The notes under the pieces are model-generated. The model saw nothing but the letters and a program-made list of their open reading frames with translations. It did no database searches and had not been told where the DNA came from. Below are positions 33,861-46,097 of a stretch of DNA of 64,000 nt, in pieces; within the stretch, counting starts at the first letter, position 1; each line of letters opens with the position of its first letter. The position numbers and the translations under genes are program-made. The DNA is from Sorghum bicolor (Eukaryota; Streptophyta; Magnoliopsida; Poales; Poaceae), in NCBI RefSeq assembly GCF_000003195.3, contig NC_012871.2:52604843-52668842 (forward strand), given 5' to 3'.

Positions 33861-36800
33861 TGTCGCACCCGGTTTTCCAAAGAAGACCAAGCGCTAACTA
33901 TATGTGTGCCCAGGATGTCCACACGACACATATAGCGACAAATATGGAGAATATCAAGAACAATGCTTTATTATATATCGAAACATAGTTACAACATGGC
34001 TTACATCTATTACAAAGCATAGCGGAAACTGATCCTATTCTTCACTTTGGGTCTCCATTTTCCACAGGGACGGTTGACTGGGGGTACACTCGCCTAGTAC
34101 TCCTGGAACATCTCAGGGAACTCCGCCTTTGTATCACCATCTGGTACCCATCCAGGATTTTTGATTGTTGAATGTAAAGCAAGTGTGAGCGCACCATACT
34201 CAACAAGTATAACATGAGGGGATGCAAGCTCAAAAGGCTTGACTTGGTTTGACTACGATAAGCATTTTTAGTTGGTAATATTTTATTATTAAACCTATGT
34301 TGCTAGGTTATGCTTAAGCTCCCAAGGTGAGAAGTATAATTGACATCAACATTACTCATCACCCAAACCATCCATAGAACCATCTATCTCGAAAAGGATC
34401 CAGGCCGCTCGTGTCCGTGAGCACGGCTGATATACCAGTTTTAAAACACTCTGCAGAGCTTATACACTTTCACCATGAGTCGTGTTACCCATATGCCCGA
34501 GGTGATCAGCCTCTTGACCCACTTCCAAGGTAAGTCGGCAGGGTTCACTATGAAGCCTTTCGAAAGTCCCCCTAACAAGTTAGTAGCCGTGAGGTTTCAA
34601 TGGCAAGTGTGCATAGGTGTCCTCCTCCAAGAGGCACATGTGGTCGCGGCACTGTACACACCAAGGTAGGAAAACAACTATACACCACGAGGCACCCCCC
34701 TCTTGCGCCTTTCGGTAACCACTAACAAGTTAGAGAAGTTCAGTTTACTGAGCTAAAGCCAGAGCCATGTAGCTCTCATGGTTGTACGGTAAATCCTGGG
34801 TGGCCGCTTTAAGATTCAGTCCTTACGGAGGGCAGACTAGAGCAGCCAAAAAGGCCCAATGCTCTAGCCCCCTTCTATCCATGTTGCTAAAAAGCATCAT
34901 TTTATCATTGATTACATAATCCATTAATCAAGATTAACATTATATTGTTTGGTGATTGCAGACTAAGCAAAACTACCCATATGCATAACCCATGGTAACA
35001 AGGGATTCAGGATAACAAAAGTTCTAGGTAAAGTCCTTAGGGGTTTATCATATTAGACACATGCACATGAAGAGGTGATTAAATAGTTATTAGGTAACAA
35101 GGGAACTCATGTTACACTTGCCTTCCAAATTCTTGCTATCCAACTTCTTGATCATCCTTGTAGAGATCCTCTTCTAACGTTAGCAATCAACCGGTACAAG
35201 CATCACAAGAACCTAAAAACAGTAGACCAAGCATTACAAAATATGATAAAAGTTTTAAACACGTAGAACGTGCAACTATGATTGTTGAGCACAAAAACAA
35301 CTAACACAAAGTCATGATTAAAAGATATATCAGAAAGAGACTAGAAGGTTCGATAAATGATAGGATCTATAGAAGATTTGTTGATGACTATGGATTTGTG
35401 AAGAGTATACATGGAACATATTATGACTAATGGCTGCACTAGTGAAATGTTACATAAAAGGGAAGCACGATGATGACGATTTGCACACCGGTTGAGCAAA
35501 CCCAGTGGCGGACAGTGGTGGTTATGATTACAAAGAGCATGGTCTTAGCAGGACCAAATTGAGATCATTTTTGTGGGCTTGTTGTGGACTGTATGGAGTA
35601 TATTGTGGCAAAAGAACAAGTTATTCTAAGTATTGGAGGACCGGGAAACATGACTGCAAAAGGACTTGCACTGCTGTCTGCTGGACAGCAGCTGTAGCAG
35701 TTACCGTGACCACTATATCACGACAATCGTGGCACCTATGGACAAACCAACTTGCAGAGGCATGTGCAAGTTTATTATACACAGGTGGGTAATAGGATTT
35801 GACAAACGGAGTAGTGGATTTTTGGCAACGCACTCGCCAATTAGCAGGAACTCTGCTGCGGGGCTGCGAGGACAGCAAGCACAAGATAGAAACATTTCTC
35901 TTTTATCATGAATCCTATGGCCACGGAATTTCTCAGAGGCATGTGCAACAATATAAGCCACATTGTGGTTGAAGGACACAGTTACTGGAGTGATGGAACA
36001 TCGGGAATATGTATGCCAACCGGCAGGAATGTTGCTGCAGGGCAGCAGGGACATCATGCACAATAACATTTATAACTCTTTTGTATTGAGCTCTATGGTC
36101 ATGAAATTTTGCAGAGGCATGTACAAGGACAAAATTTACACTTGTGTTCAAAGGGAGTGAGCATTAGATTGGTAAAACAACAGGAACATGTGTGCCAAAG
36201 GCAGAAGCGCTGCTGCAAGACAGCAGAAACGCGGGCACGGATATGAAGATATCTCTAGTTTCTCAACTTCTATTGTAAAACCATTTTACAGAGGTGTGTA
36301 CAAGTATGTTAACTACAATTTGACCAAAGGGTTTGATGATTGGAGGCATGAAACAGTGATAAACACTTATTTTTTTTCAAAAGCAGCAAAGCTGACCACA
36401 AGGATAACAACACTTATCGCGGAGAAACATCACCATAGATCATCCATACATCATATATGGTACAAGATATGCAGCGAGGAATATGAAAACAAGATGGGGA
36501 AGATAATGGAGTGTTCTCACCAAGAGTTGGCAGTAGAGGGAGATGAAGGTGATGCTAGCCATCATCGACAATGGTGACGACGGTGACAATGATCAACGGG
36601 ACAGCACCACTTTTTCTTCGGTGCTCATCTACACCACACGAGAGATCAAGGATATTGATGGGATGTACAAAAGCAGAAAATTCAGAGAAAGAATAGGAAG
36701 GGGCGACCTTGCCGTTTGGTGAGGGCCAGCAGCAGCTGGTGGTGATGACATTGCCACAAGAACAACGTACCGATGAAGCAACGGCAACTCTCCCTGGGAA

Positions 36801-37932
36801 CGATCTGCGGCATACAAAGGAGATCAAGAGGGAGACATGAGGAACAAAGGTGCCATGTAGGGTCAGCATCAGGGGATTTCCTGCAGCTTACCATGGAAAA
36901 ACGTCGGTGTCCATGGGTTCCAAGATTACTGCTACAGCAAAAACCGATCCATGGCGTCATCGGGACTCTGTTTTGGTGGAGCAACAACAGATGGAGGTAG
37001 GAGATGTGGAGGGGGCGTCCATGTGAGATGGAGGAAGGAGAGAAGATGAGGAGGTGTCCATCTGCTGGTGCTCTCATAAAAAAATAGAAGAGGGAGAGGA
37101 AGTGAATATGGTGGGAGCAGCCATGGGAATGGAAAAGAGGAGATGGAGTGCTTCTTCTCTGGTGATGGCATGAGGGGAAGGATAGAAAAGGAGGAGGCAG
37201 CCATCTAATGGTGGAAGAGGAAGAGGTGAGGGTCCTTCTGTTGTGTGCGTGAGGGATGAGGAGGGGAGGAGATGAGGGGTTTTATAGCTGTGTGCTGCTG
37301 CATGGATGCATGCAATTGAAGAGAAATAAAACCAAGGAAATAAAAGGGGTGTTATCAAAGCAGAATTGAAGAGAGGTTGCTGCTGGTTTGTGCGTGAGAG
37401 AGAGGAGAGAGTGTGCCTAATTGTTGCATGCATGTAATGGAGTAAAGGTTATAGTAAAAGACAGATTTTGGCTGTTGTGTGAGAAAAAGAAAAGAAGGAG
37501 GTATGGCTGCCATTATGTGCATGCAATTGAAAGTGGAGACAAAAGGAATAGGTGGTTAAGGAGGAATAACATGTATTGCCCTTTTTATTTCTGCATGAGG
37601 GTGAGGGGATTGTGCGGCAAAGGGAGAAGAGAGTACTGCTGCATTTCAACTACAACATGCATATGTTTGGAAGGATGAAGATTGAGATCAAATCCTAAGC
37701 ATGGTTGAAAACAAATAAGTTCATTTTCCATACATAAACACTATGCGACGACATGTATGCAATCAAATGTCTAAGTTGAATTGCAAAAGTTTTAGAAATC
37801 CACATTTTTCAAACACCTAAAATATTGATAACATAACTAAACTTGGAATGTTTTATAAAATCATAAAATCTTTGGCTTTATTTTTAGTGTTTTCTAAGTC
37901 ACATCCCAAAGTAGAAATTTTGGGGTGTGACA
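33861..37932 (-). repeat. 4072-bp solo LTR (Tekay/Del-like gypsy) with TAATA target duplication
   Basis: The plus strand begins TGTCGCACCC and ends GGGGTGTGACA. TAATA stands immediately on both sides (33856-33860 and 37933-37937), so this is one clean integration unit. It has no gag or pol and no second LTR, as expected for a solo LTR left by recombination. Size and the TGTCACACCCCAAAATTT start (reverse strand) fit the very long LTRs of Tekay/Del-like elements; this is inference. It contains about four 178-bp repeats and a block shared with the family-A LTRs. Its many short ORFs are not supported. Confidence 0.78.
35590..36310. repeat. About four imperfect 178-bp tandem repeats inside the solo LTR
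   Basis: The anchor GCAGAGGCATGTGCAAG and variants occur at 35754, about 35934, 36111 and about 36289, spacings of 176-181 bp. Each unit also has a GCTGC..ACAGCAG-like core. Confidence 0.7.
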
Positions 37933-39215
37933 TAATATCACTATGCATGGGCGTACACCTGTCTCGCAATGATTGCCAAGTATAATTGCACTATCTATGA
38001 TATGGTAGACTTTATAGTTAAGAATAACTTAGGAAATATTCTTGTAGTTCGTCCTAATTCCATGCTAATGACTTACTAGAATATCTATTGAAGTGCTTAT
38101 CATTATTATATGTGGCTAAGTTATGCTGATCAGATTAATTATCTTTGTCACCATTCATACTTTATCTATCTTTTATGTGACATTTATCCCTGTATGAAAG
38201 AGATAGATAAATGCTCTCAATTATACATGCAATGATAGATACTGAATTCTATACTCCATTCCATAATCAACATTGATGTTTAGCAATCCCTTCTCAGTGG
38301 TAAAAATATAAATAACGATACCTGGAATACTTCCCGCTTAAAATGCTACATCGGTATTAATCTGTGCCCTTGCAGATCTCATTTATTATTTATTCAGAAG
38401 AGCAATTGCATATTTCAATACCGCGTCTCTCATGTCATGCTGGAGATGACAACTTGGCTTAAGTGGCATGAGTGATAGGTTTGGCATTTTTGGCGCCTTA
38501 TCAGAATTAGAAAACTAAGTCTACTTTTGGTAGTGACGTTAAGAATGCCCAACACTTGCTTCCCATGCTCTTGGCTTGTTAAATGGTGCACTAGAACGCC
38601 GTCACGACCAACTCCGGCGAGGAATCGTTGATTCCGGCCATGGCGCCGCTGCCCAGGCCGCCGGCGGTTCCCTCTCCCATCTGGGATTTAATCTGAGCCA
38701 CTCAATCATGATCCAGATGATGAGGGTCAGGCCTGATCATCCAAGAGGTAATTGGTAAATTCGATTGTGGAGAACTCGACATTGGCGGTCCAGCTTCAAA
38801 TCAGCACGATTCGAACCCTACAACCGTTACACCACTGCTCCATTGGTTATCAACCAAGCACAACTTGATTGACCTCGCCAAGAAGGGTATTCCTGCAAGC
38901 GAATCGAAGAACACAAGCAAGAAAGTATAAACACGCAATCTGAAATTGCAGATATGAATGACGTGAATATTCAAATGAGGGTTCAAGAACTCGGTTCCAA
39001 AGGACTAATCGATACAGTGGAGGAGATCAAGAACGGGGGCTCTGGATCACTGTAAAAGGATTTGTCACCACAGTTATAATGAACGATTCAGTTTCTCGAT
39101 GGAAAACTACACTCTAAACAAAACCCAAGTCTAAACAGCGGTGGCTGCGTGGAATATAAAGGAGAAGCGACCTCTAGGTTGGAGGCGACTAGGGGGAGGC
39201 GCGCACAACATGGGC

Positions 39216-40496
39216 TTAAGGCCCGAATTTGATACATGACCAAGTTGGCCCAAAATAGGTGACGCAGCACCTTGTCGTGGACATAAAGATTGAGCTGGGA
39301 CCAGATCCAAAACGACGGCGTCGTTGTCCTCTTTCCAACGAGTCCAAGATCACCCTGTTTCGATGTTGTATGAAGAATTTATGATCAAAACACTGACGAC
39401 ATGTTTGCTGAATCCGAGAGTGACGTGGTAGGTGAGTTGGAGATGAATTGCAACTTGAAAAAGATGATGGTGTCAACGTATCCATCATGGTGATGTCCTC
39501 ATCTTCCTCCCCTTCTTGAATTGGAGTCGTCCTCGACTCCATCTTGGCGATGTCCTCATCATCCCCACCTTCTATAATTGGAGTCGTCCTTGACTCTTCC
39601 CCATCAACAAACTCCTGCAAAAGGTTAGTGACAGCATGCAATGCACATGACATAATAGGTTGACAAAGCATAGTATAACATGATGCATCTGGATTATCAC
39701 AAAACGCAGCAGTAGTAGAAGTTGTAGCAAGTAAAGCACCTCCATGTAACTTATTTTCATTATTTTTATCAATGTCCGTGGAAGGTTTATTGTTAATCTC
39801 TTTAGCATGTTTAATAATATGCATTGGTGACAAAGGCAGCAAAGTAATGTTCTTGTTCTTATGTATGAAAGTGTATGTATTAGTTCTACAATGGTGTAAA
39901 GCATCAGTATCAAATTCCCATGGACGTCCTAACAAAATTAAACAAGCTTGCATAGGCACAACATCAAAATCAGCAGTATCATAATAACAACCGGTGAAGA
40001 AACTAATGTGGGCTGATTTAGTTACCTTAGTCTTACCACTATTGTTGAACCATTGAAGTTTATATGGATATGAATGTTGTCGTGTGGTTAAGCCAAGCTT
40101 CTCAACCAAATCTAAACTCACCAAGTTGTTGCAACTCCCGCTATCAATGATGGTGAGAACACGACAACCCTGCACAATAAGATATATGTGGAACAAATTG
40201 TGGCGCTGGATCTGCTTCTCTTCTTCATGTACCACACGTGAACTCAACACACGCTGCACAAGAAGGCTAGGATAGCCCGTGGAGGCAGCAACGGACTCAA
40301 TGGCGATGGTCTGTGTGTCTTGATCGCCCTCGGTGGGATCTACAACAATGTTAGTAGCAACAGCTAAATCATCTTCAACATCACTAGCACTTACACATCC
40401 ATCCTCAGTAGCAATGAAAGCGCGACGACAGGGGCAATCCTTCATGACATGTCCCATGCCTTTGCATCGATGGCAAATGATTTTAGTGCTGGGCAA
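39216..40496 (-). CDS. zinc knuckle and aspartic protease ORF of the non-autonomous element
   Basis: An open frame of 426 codons, the best preserved coding region of this element. It starts MPSTKIICHRCKGMGHVMKD with a perfect CX2CX4HX4C knuckle. A retropepsin domain at about residues 95-200 has LTIIDSGSCNNLVSLDLVEK as the active site and ACLILLGRPWEFD as the flap partner. Toward the C-terminus an ESRTTPI-EG-DEDI segment occurs twice in series. The last ~325 bp of the ORF lie within the 3' LTR, so the protein tail is LTR-encoded. It is probably part of one Gag-protease polyprotein; whether it is made is unknown. Confidence 0.8.
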   Translation of the reverse strand: MPSTKIICHRCKGMGHVMKDCPCRRAFIATEDGCVSASDVEDDLAVATNIVVDPTEGDQDTQTIAIESVAASTGYPSLLVQRVLSSRVVHEEEKQIQRHNLFHIYLIVQGCRVLTIIDSGSCNNLVSLDLVEKLGLTTRQHSYPYKLQWFNNSGKTKVTKSAHISFFTGCYYDTADFDVVPMQACLILLGRPWEFDTDALHHCRTNTYTFIHKNKNITLLPLSPMHIIKHAKEINNKPSTDIDKNNENKLHGGALLATTSTTAAFCDNPDASCYTMLCQPIMSCALHAVTNLLQEFVDGEESRTTPIIEGGDDEDIAKMESRTTPIQEGEEDEDITMMDTLTPSSFSSCNSSPTHLPRHSRIQQTCRQCFDHKFFIQHRNRVILDSLERGQRRRRFGSGPSSIFMSTTRCCVTYFGPTWSCIKFGP

Positions 40497-40534
40497 GGAG
40501 GAACTAGTGGAAGCACCTGGAGTGGGACCTTTCT

Positions 40535-41466
40535 TCAGCTGTGGGGCTGCACATTAGATAGATTACTTACCCGAGAAGAAAATGCAGGTGTGAGTGTCTC
40601 TGGCTCGGAACGCTGCTGAAAATTTTTCCCATTATTAGACCTAAAAGTCTGGTGTTGCTTGAGTCCCTGTACTTCACGTTCTGCCTTTATAGCAAGATGA
40701 TACAATTGGGAAAAATTATGCCATTCTTTGTAATCAAGAATGTTTTGGATATCATAATTTAAACCACCAAAGAATCTAGCACTAGCATCAGCATCATCTT
40801 CATGTACACCACAACGTGCTAAACCAATAAGCAATTCTTGATAGTACGCTTCTACGCTTTTATCGCCTTGTTTTAAAGTTTGCAGTTTAAGATATAAATC
40901 ACGTTGATAATAAGGAGGAACAAAATGAGATTTCATACGTTGTTTTAATGCATTCCAAGTTTGAAGCACATCAACAACATTATTAGTATTGCAAAGATCA
41001 CTCCACCAAAACAAAGCAAAATTAGTAAACTCACTAGTAGCAAGCTAACTCTATTCTCAGTAGGCACATTATGAGAATCAAATTTTTGTTGAACAGTAAG
41101 CTCCCAATCTAAATATGCCTCAGGATCAATATTACGAGCAAAAGGAGGTAGGATAAATTTAATTTTAGCAAAGAGATCATTATTACCATGGTTATTACCT
41201 CCCATACCGCGATGATTGAAGTTGTAGCGGTGACGGTTGCGTGCATCACCGTCATCGTCCATATCTTCATGATCAGAAAGATCTCCATCTACATCCTCAT
41301 CATCTCCATGATGAGATTGAGGGCATTGCTCAATCTGTTCAATGTGGGTGACTAGATTGTTCACATTGCGTGTCAGCTCGGTCATAAGATTGCGCTGTTT
41401 AGTGATGAACGCTGTTAGTTCACCCTTGGACACACAATCATTGAAATCCATCGGAGATCCTGCCAT
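40535..41466 (-). pseudogene. gag of the non-autonomous element
   Basis: Starts MAGSPMDFNDCVSKGELTAF at 41466. The N-terminal part is a coiled-coil-like segment (NLMTELTRNVNNLVTHIEQI) and an acidic stretch. The capsid part begins with FILPPFARNIDPEAYLDWEL. A frameshift near 41010-41050 splits the gene; the second frame (from 41014) has ALKQRMKSHFVPPYYQRDLY and LKQGDKSVEAYYQELLIGLA, the retrotransposon-gag core. The frame ends about 40535, shortly before the zinc knuckle ORF. Confidence 0.82.
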
Positions 41467-44256
41467 GGTTAGAAAATAGGGAAAACAACATCAAAGGATT
41501 ATCCCTATCAACTAAAAGGAACCAAGTGGTGGTGGTGGTAAAAGTGAAATACAAAATCAGAAGCGGCTTACCACCGTCTTACAAGTGTTCTTACCAAAGC
41601 CAAACAGGAGCAAAACCAAATTGACAAAGTAATCTGTTGTTGAGCGTGAGTAAATAGTTGCAAGATGAACCTGTGCTGACAGAAGTATATGTGGAGCTTT
41701 AGACAGGCACAATGTAAGTAGCAACGAATTAGCAATATTCGAATACGGAGTTAGCAAAGTTCAATAAGTATCGAAATGACAAATCACAATTGCTGGCTAA
41801 GACGTGTTTAGACGTAGCGCAACAAGGTCAAACAAAGTATGATGGAAGGAACTCAGCAAACAAGCAATAGAGCAGATTTTTCTTTTATCCTGATTTTTCT
41901 TTTATCACGGTCCAAATGATGAGGGTCAGGCCTGATCTTTCGAGAGGTAATTGGTAAATTCGATTGTGGAGAACTCGACGTTGGCGATCCGGCTTCAAAT
42001 CAGCACGATTCGAACCCTGCAACCGTTACACCACTGCTCCGTTGGTTATCAACCAAGCACAACTTGATTGACCTCGCCAAGAAGGCTGTTCCTGCAAGCG
42101 AATCGAAGAACACGCAAGAAAGAAAGTATAAACACGCAATCTAAAATTGCAGATATGAATGACGCGAATATTCAAATGAGGGTTCAAGAACTCGGTTCTA
42201 AGGACTAATCGACACAGTGGAGGAGATCAAGAACGGGGGCCCTGGATCACTGTAAAACGATTTGTCACCATAGTTACAATGAACGATTCAGTTTGTCGAT
42301 TGAAAACTAAACTCTAAACAAAATCCAAGTCTCAACAGCGGTGGCTGCGTGGAATATAAAGGAGAAGCGACCTAGGGTTGGAGGCGACCAGGGGGAGGCG
42401 CCCACAACATGGGCTTAAGGCCCAAATTCGATACATGACCAAGTTGACCCAAAATAGGTGACGCAGCAACATGTCGTGGACATAAAGATTAATCCACGAG
42501 CGATCTGGAGCTGTGACAAGATCCAAAACGACGGCGTCGTTGTCCCCTTTCCAAGGAGTCGAAGATCACCCCGTTTCGATGTCGTATGAAGAAGTTATGA
42601 TCAAAACACTGACGACATGTTTGCTGAATCCGAGAGTGATGTGGTAGCTGAGTTGGAGATGAATAGCAACAAGACGATTGTGTCAACGTATCCATCGTGG
42701 CGATGTCCTCATCATCCTCCCCTTCTTGAATTGGAGTCGTCCTTGACTCCATCTTCGCCTGGATATTTTATTAAAGAACGCCTGGCGTTTTTAAATATTG
42801 AACCTGCAGTCCCCTGGCGTCCTTCTAAAATACACTTTTCAGTTTGGAAAACGCAAACAGCTCGGTTTAGATAAAAAATATGTTTTCATAAATTACAAGT
42901 TTGCCACTGAGTTTGTTTTAGCCATAAAATATTCATTTGGACTCCGTTTTGACCCGTTCAAATTGCGTTGGTTTTGTATTTGAAAGGCCTACATGTTAGT
43001 AACACTGTTTTCACAGTTTGAAACTTTTTAATTCTGTGACCCTATTTAATTAATTTCTTTTCTATATAAAATCTTAGAAAATTCTTATCATCTCCGTTTT
43101 AACTCTGATTTTCATGATCTTTACGTCTGTGAGTTCGTAGCGCTGCATAGAATCATTTTATAAACTTTTCATATTGTTTTTATATGATTGGTGTACTGTT
43201 CTAATTGTAGCTTTGTTTGCTTCGTGTTTGTTGTTTCCGATTGTTTATGTGTTGATGATCGATGATTGAGTTTATTCGGAGGGCAGTTTTTGGTGATCAA
43301 GATCAGAGCTTTGGCAACAAGTAAAGACCAGCAGAACTAAAAGGATCAACAAGAGAAATTGGATCAAGGCAAGTATAGCATTTGGGTTTTAATTCTGTGA
43401 CCATAATCTTGTGACTAGACTAATGTTAAGTAATAATTGATAAAAATGACTTTTTAGCAACTTGATGATTTGTCTGTAAGTTATAACCGGGACAACAGTA
43501 CAACCATAGGGGCTATAATGGCTCTGGCTTTAGTCAAGTATGAGTAACTTTTCTAGTTCGTTAGCGATTACCCATGTGGCGCAATTGGGGAATAGGAGAC
43601 CATGGATTCCTGCGGGTGGATCACATGGACTGACTAATGAAACCAAGTGGCCCTAACTTGTTAGACGAACCTTTTAAAGACTTCATAGTGATCCTGTCGA
43701 TCTCCCTAGGAAGGGGGTTAATAGATTAGCTACCTCGGGTGAAAGGGTAAATCATGAGTCATGGGTAAAGATGTACAACCTCTGCAGAGTGTTAAAAACT
43801 AGTATACTAGCCGAGCTCACGATTAGGAGCGGCCTTGGAGATTCTTGCATTAAGGATGATGATTCTTGTTGTGTTAAATGCTCATGTTTATTGTTTAATG
43901 CTCTATATTACTTATGTCACATTGATCATGAGATTGTGGGATCTATACAATCTAGTTGCTATACTTGTGGAGTTCGACATGGACTCACTCTTGCTATTTC
44001 CCCCACACTTCAGGAGGTGTTTTAGGCTTGTGATCAACTAGTCAGTTTGGATCCTGTAGAGTGACGTTAATACGCAAAGTTTGGAGTTGTCTATCCGCTG
44101 TTTGCTATCAAAGGTCATCTCTTTTATACTAAGTATGTTATATATTTATGCATTGTCTTTTGATATTACCCCTTATTTGTAGCTATATGTGAGATTTAGC
44201 TTCTAAGACTCACATATGGTGCATATCTGATTTTGTTCTTAAAATTGGGTGTTACA

Positions 44257-45527
44257 AAAATATATGACTTAAAATAGCCGTTGATCAGAGTCAACTCCTA
44301 ATGATACTCCAATAATGACAAGATAATTAGGATATTGGTTATTTAATCCATTCGATCATCTAAATTGTTCTTTAAAGTAAACTATATGATCGTATTATGA
44401 GCCAAAGTAACTAGATGAACTAATTAGTGGATACGAAGTTTATATGAGAGAGATAGCTTACACGTGCCTAATCTTTTATCTACTAAATAAATGATAACCT
44501 ATCAAGACTGGTCTGGAGGATTGCGGGTCTTAACAAGTTATTTTCATAAGTGCACTAAATTCATATTCACCTGGTCTAAAGGCCAGCGAGTTTAAATGAA
44601 TTCAACATGTATTACTAGTTTATTTAATATCTTACTCGAATCCACACGCACGCACTACTCGTTAAAGCATAACTGGATCAGCTATTTAGCCGATACAGGG
44701 TCCATAAAGCACGAATAAGATCTATCTACTTTATCATAATCGAATTTAGATCTATTTAGGCTTAACTTATACTTGACAGTGGGATTCAAAAATACAGCAA
44801 ATAACAAGTAGTATTAAGCCAAGTCTTATTCTATCTCTAGATTAATTATGATCAAATAAATATCTCGAACGCATAACATGTAACAATCAAGATCGACACA
44901 CTAGCTAGTATAGGATTGATTGACTATTTTGATGATCAATGTTCATTAAAATTCGTCATGACAGGGTTGAAGCTTAATCTAATCTATCAGATCTCGATTG
45001 GACAGAATATTGGTATAATAAATAAATCATTAAATACGAACGATATTGGTAACTTAATGAATCTACCAAGTTGAAGATCTGATAGAGCCGATAACTAGTT
45101 TAAATCAGTTACTTGCAAGAAATTAAAGCAATGCATTCTTACAAATAAGATCTAAACAGATAACTAGCTCAAATCAAGCTTATCACGAGATCAAATAATG
45201 CAACCATGGTAACTAGATATGAACCCTAATAATACTTACAAGCAAACCAAAGGTCAAAATCAACCGATGCAGCTTGATTTATCAAAGGTCTTATCGAGAT
45301 TTACTCTTACTCCTACTCCTAAGGTTTGTGGCCAGCTAGAGCCGAAAAGATTTTGTATTTGATTGTGTATCTCTTTACAATGATCAGATCTTTGGTATTT
45401 ATAACCCGAAGACCTAATCATAGGTCCTAACAAAATACGACTCGTAGAAATAAAAGGTAATTTGGACTCCAATCTTTCTATATAATGAAGTCTGACACGT
45501 TCTCTTTCTTTAACTTGTTGTAGTCGT
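44257..45527. other. Intergenic DNA; possible decayed copia-type LTR promoter on the minus strand
   Basis: No gene is supported. On the minus strand, GGGTTATAAATACC at about 45397-45410 has a TATA-like core in an LTR-like setting, but ends and target duplications were not found. The short minus-strand ORF at 45260-45541 has no recognisable motif. Confidence 0.4.
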
Positions 45528-46097
45528 TCACCGAGGGCCAAAGAAGGTGTTAGAGGGCCGCTACGTAATCTCCGAGTTCGAGACAGCTATAGGCAGACCA
45601 CTTGGTGAATATGCAACTAAATATGTCGGTCACTATGGTTACCTTGTAAGAGACCAAATACCGATCAGTGCTCATGAATAGAGAGAGAGGCGAGGTGCTC
45701 CTGAAATTAGTTTTGTCTCTATTTGTGACAAGGAGTTCGTTTGGAAAGTCGTCACAACGGTTTTCTCCTTCGACACCAATGATGAATAGAGTTGAAGGCA
45801 TGAATTTATAACTCGACTATGAAGAAGATGGCAGTACTGTTCCAGAATTGGAAGAAGACTTTGTACAACTAGCAAACTTTTAGCTATCTTATTGTCGTGG
45901 TCGTGAATCTTTTTTATATATCGTACAGTGGTGTTTAAGACAAGAAGGGGGAACAACCTATGTGGATATTACATCTACAAATTTTTGATGGTACACGTCA
46001 ATCAAACACCCACAGAGACCCTCAGAGTATGTTACATGTCTCTTTTTATTATCTCCTGAATTATACCGAATAACTTAGATAACTAATACCTTTTGCT
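45528..46097 (+). pseudogene. Internally deleted CACTA ORF2 remnant
   Basis: It matches two separate parts of the CACTA element at 50433-59428. About 45535-45875 corresponds to 55300-55630 (an exon with the SEFE-A, GRPLGE and AVLFQNWKK segments). About 45875-46097 corresponds to 58490-58715 (the downstream Ulp1-like protease part). The 2.6-2.9 kb between them in the full element are missing. Several in-frame stops are present. It is a relic of another copy of the same CACTA family. Confidence 0.72.

Larger units (their letters stand above)
32845..38485 (+). repeat. Athila-like 3' LTR, split by a solo LTR insertion
   Basis: It starts TGTTGACGGTGC right after the polypurine tract. It has the core promoter CTATATAAGCAGACCCC (33246-33262) and is interrupted at 33860. 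It resumes after 37932, with the AGTGGTAAAAATATAAATAA block near 38297 that matches the other LTRs. The end is diverged; a GGCATTTTTGGCGCC primer-site-like sequence near 38484-38498 places the LTR end just before it. Excluding the insertion the LTR is about 1.5 kb. Confidence 0.65.
38718..42751 (-). mobile_element. Non-autonomous gag-protease LTR retrotransposon with two LTRs
   Basis: A 4034-bp element on the minus strand. LTRs are at 38718-39541 (3' LTR, 824 bp) and 41917-42751 (5' LTR, 835 bp); on the plus strand each begins TGATGAGGGTCAGG and ends GACTCCA. They differ at a few percent of sites by eye, so the insertion is not young. The interior encodes only Gag, a zinc knuckle and a protease; reverse transcriptase and integrase are absent. 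No matching target duplication was seen (CCAGA left, TCTTC right). Confidence 0.85.
38557..44256 (+). repeat. Family-A LTR, copy 4 (forward, 5' part missing), split by a gag-protease element
   Basis: 38557-38717 matches copy 1 near 12407-12565. 42752-44256 matches copy 1 from about 12585 onward and keeps the true 3' end GGGTGTTACA. The missing middle is occupied by a complete element (38718-42751). About 25 bp of expected LTR sequence is absent at the insertion site. The first ~1 kb of the LTR is gone. Confidence 0.78.

Noticed and set aside
35505..37678. Many Cys- and Trp-rich ORFs that could suggest small secreted peptides
   Set aside because: All are inside a solo LTR with internal repeats; no signal peptide pattern is conserved between repeat units.
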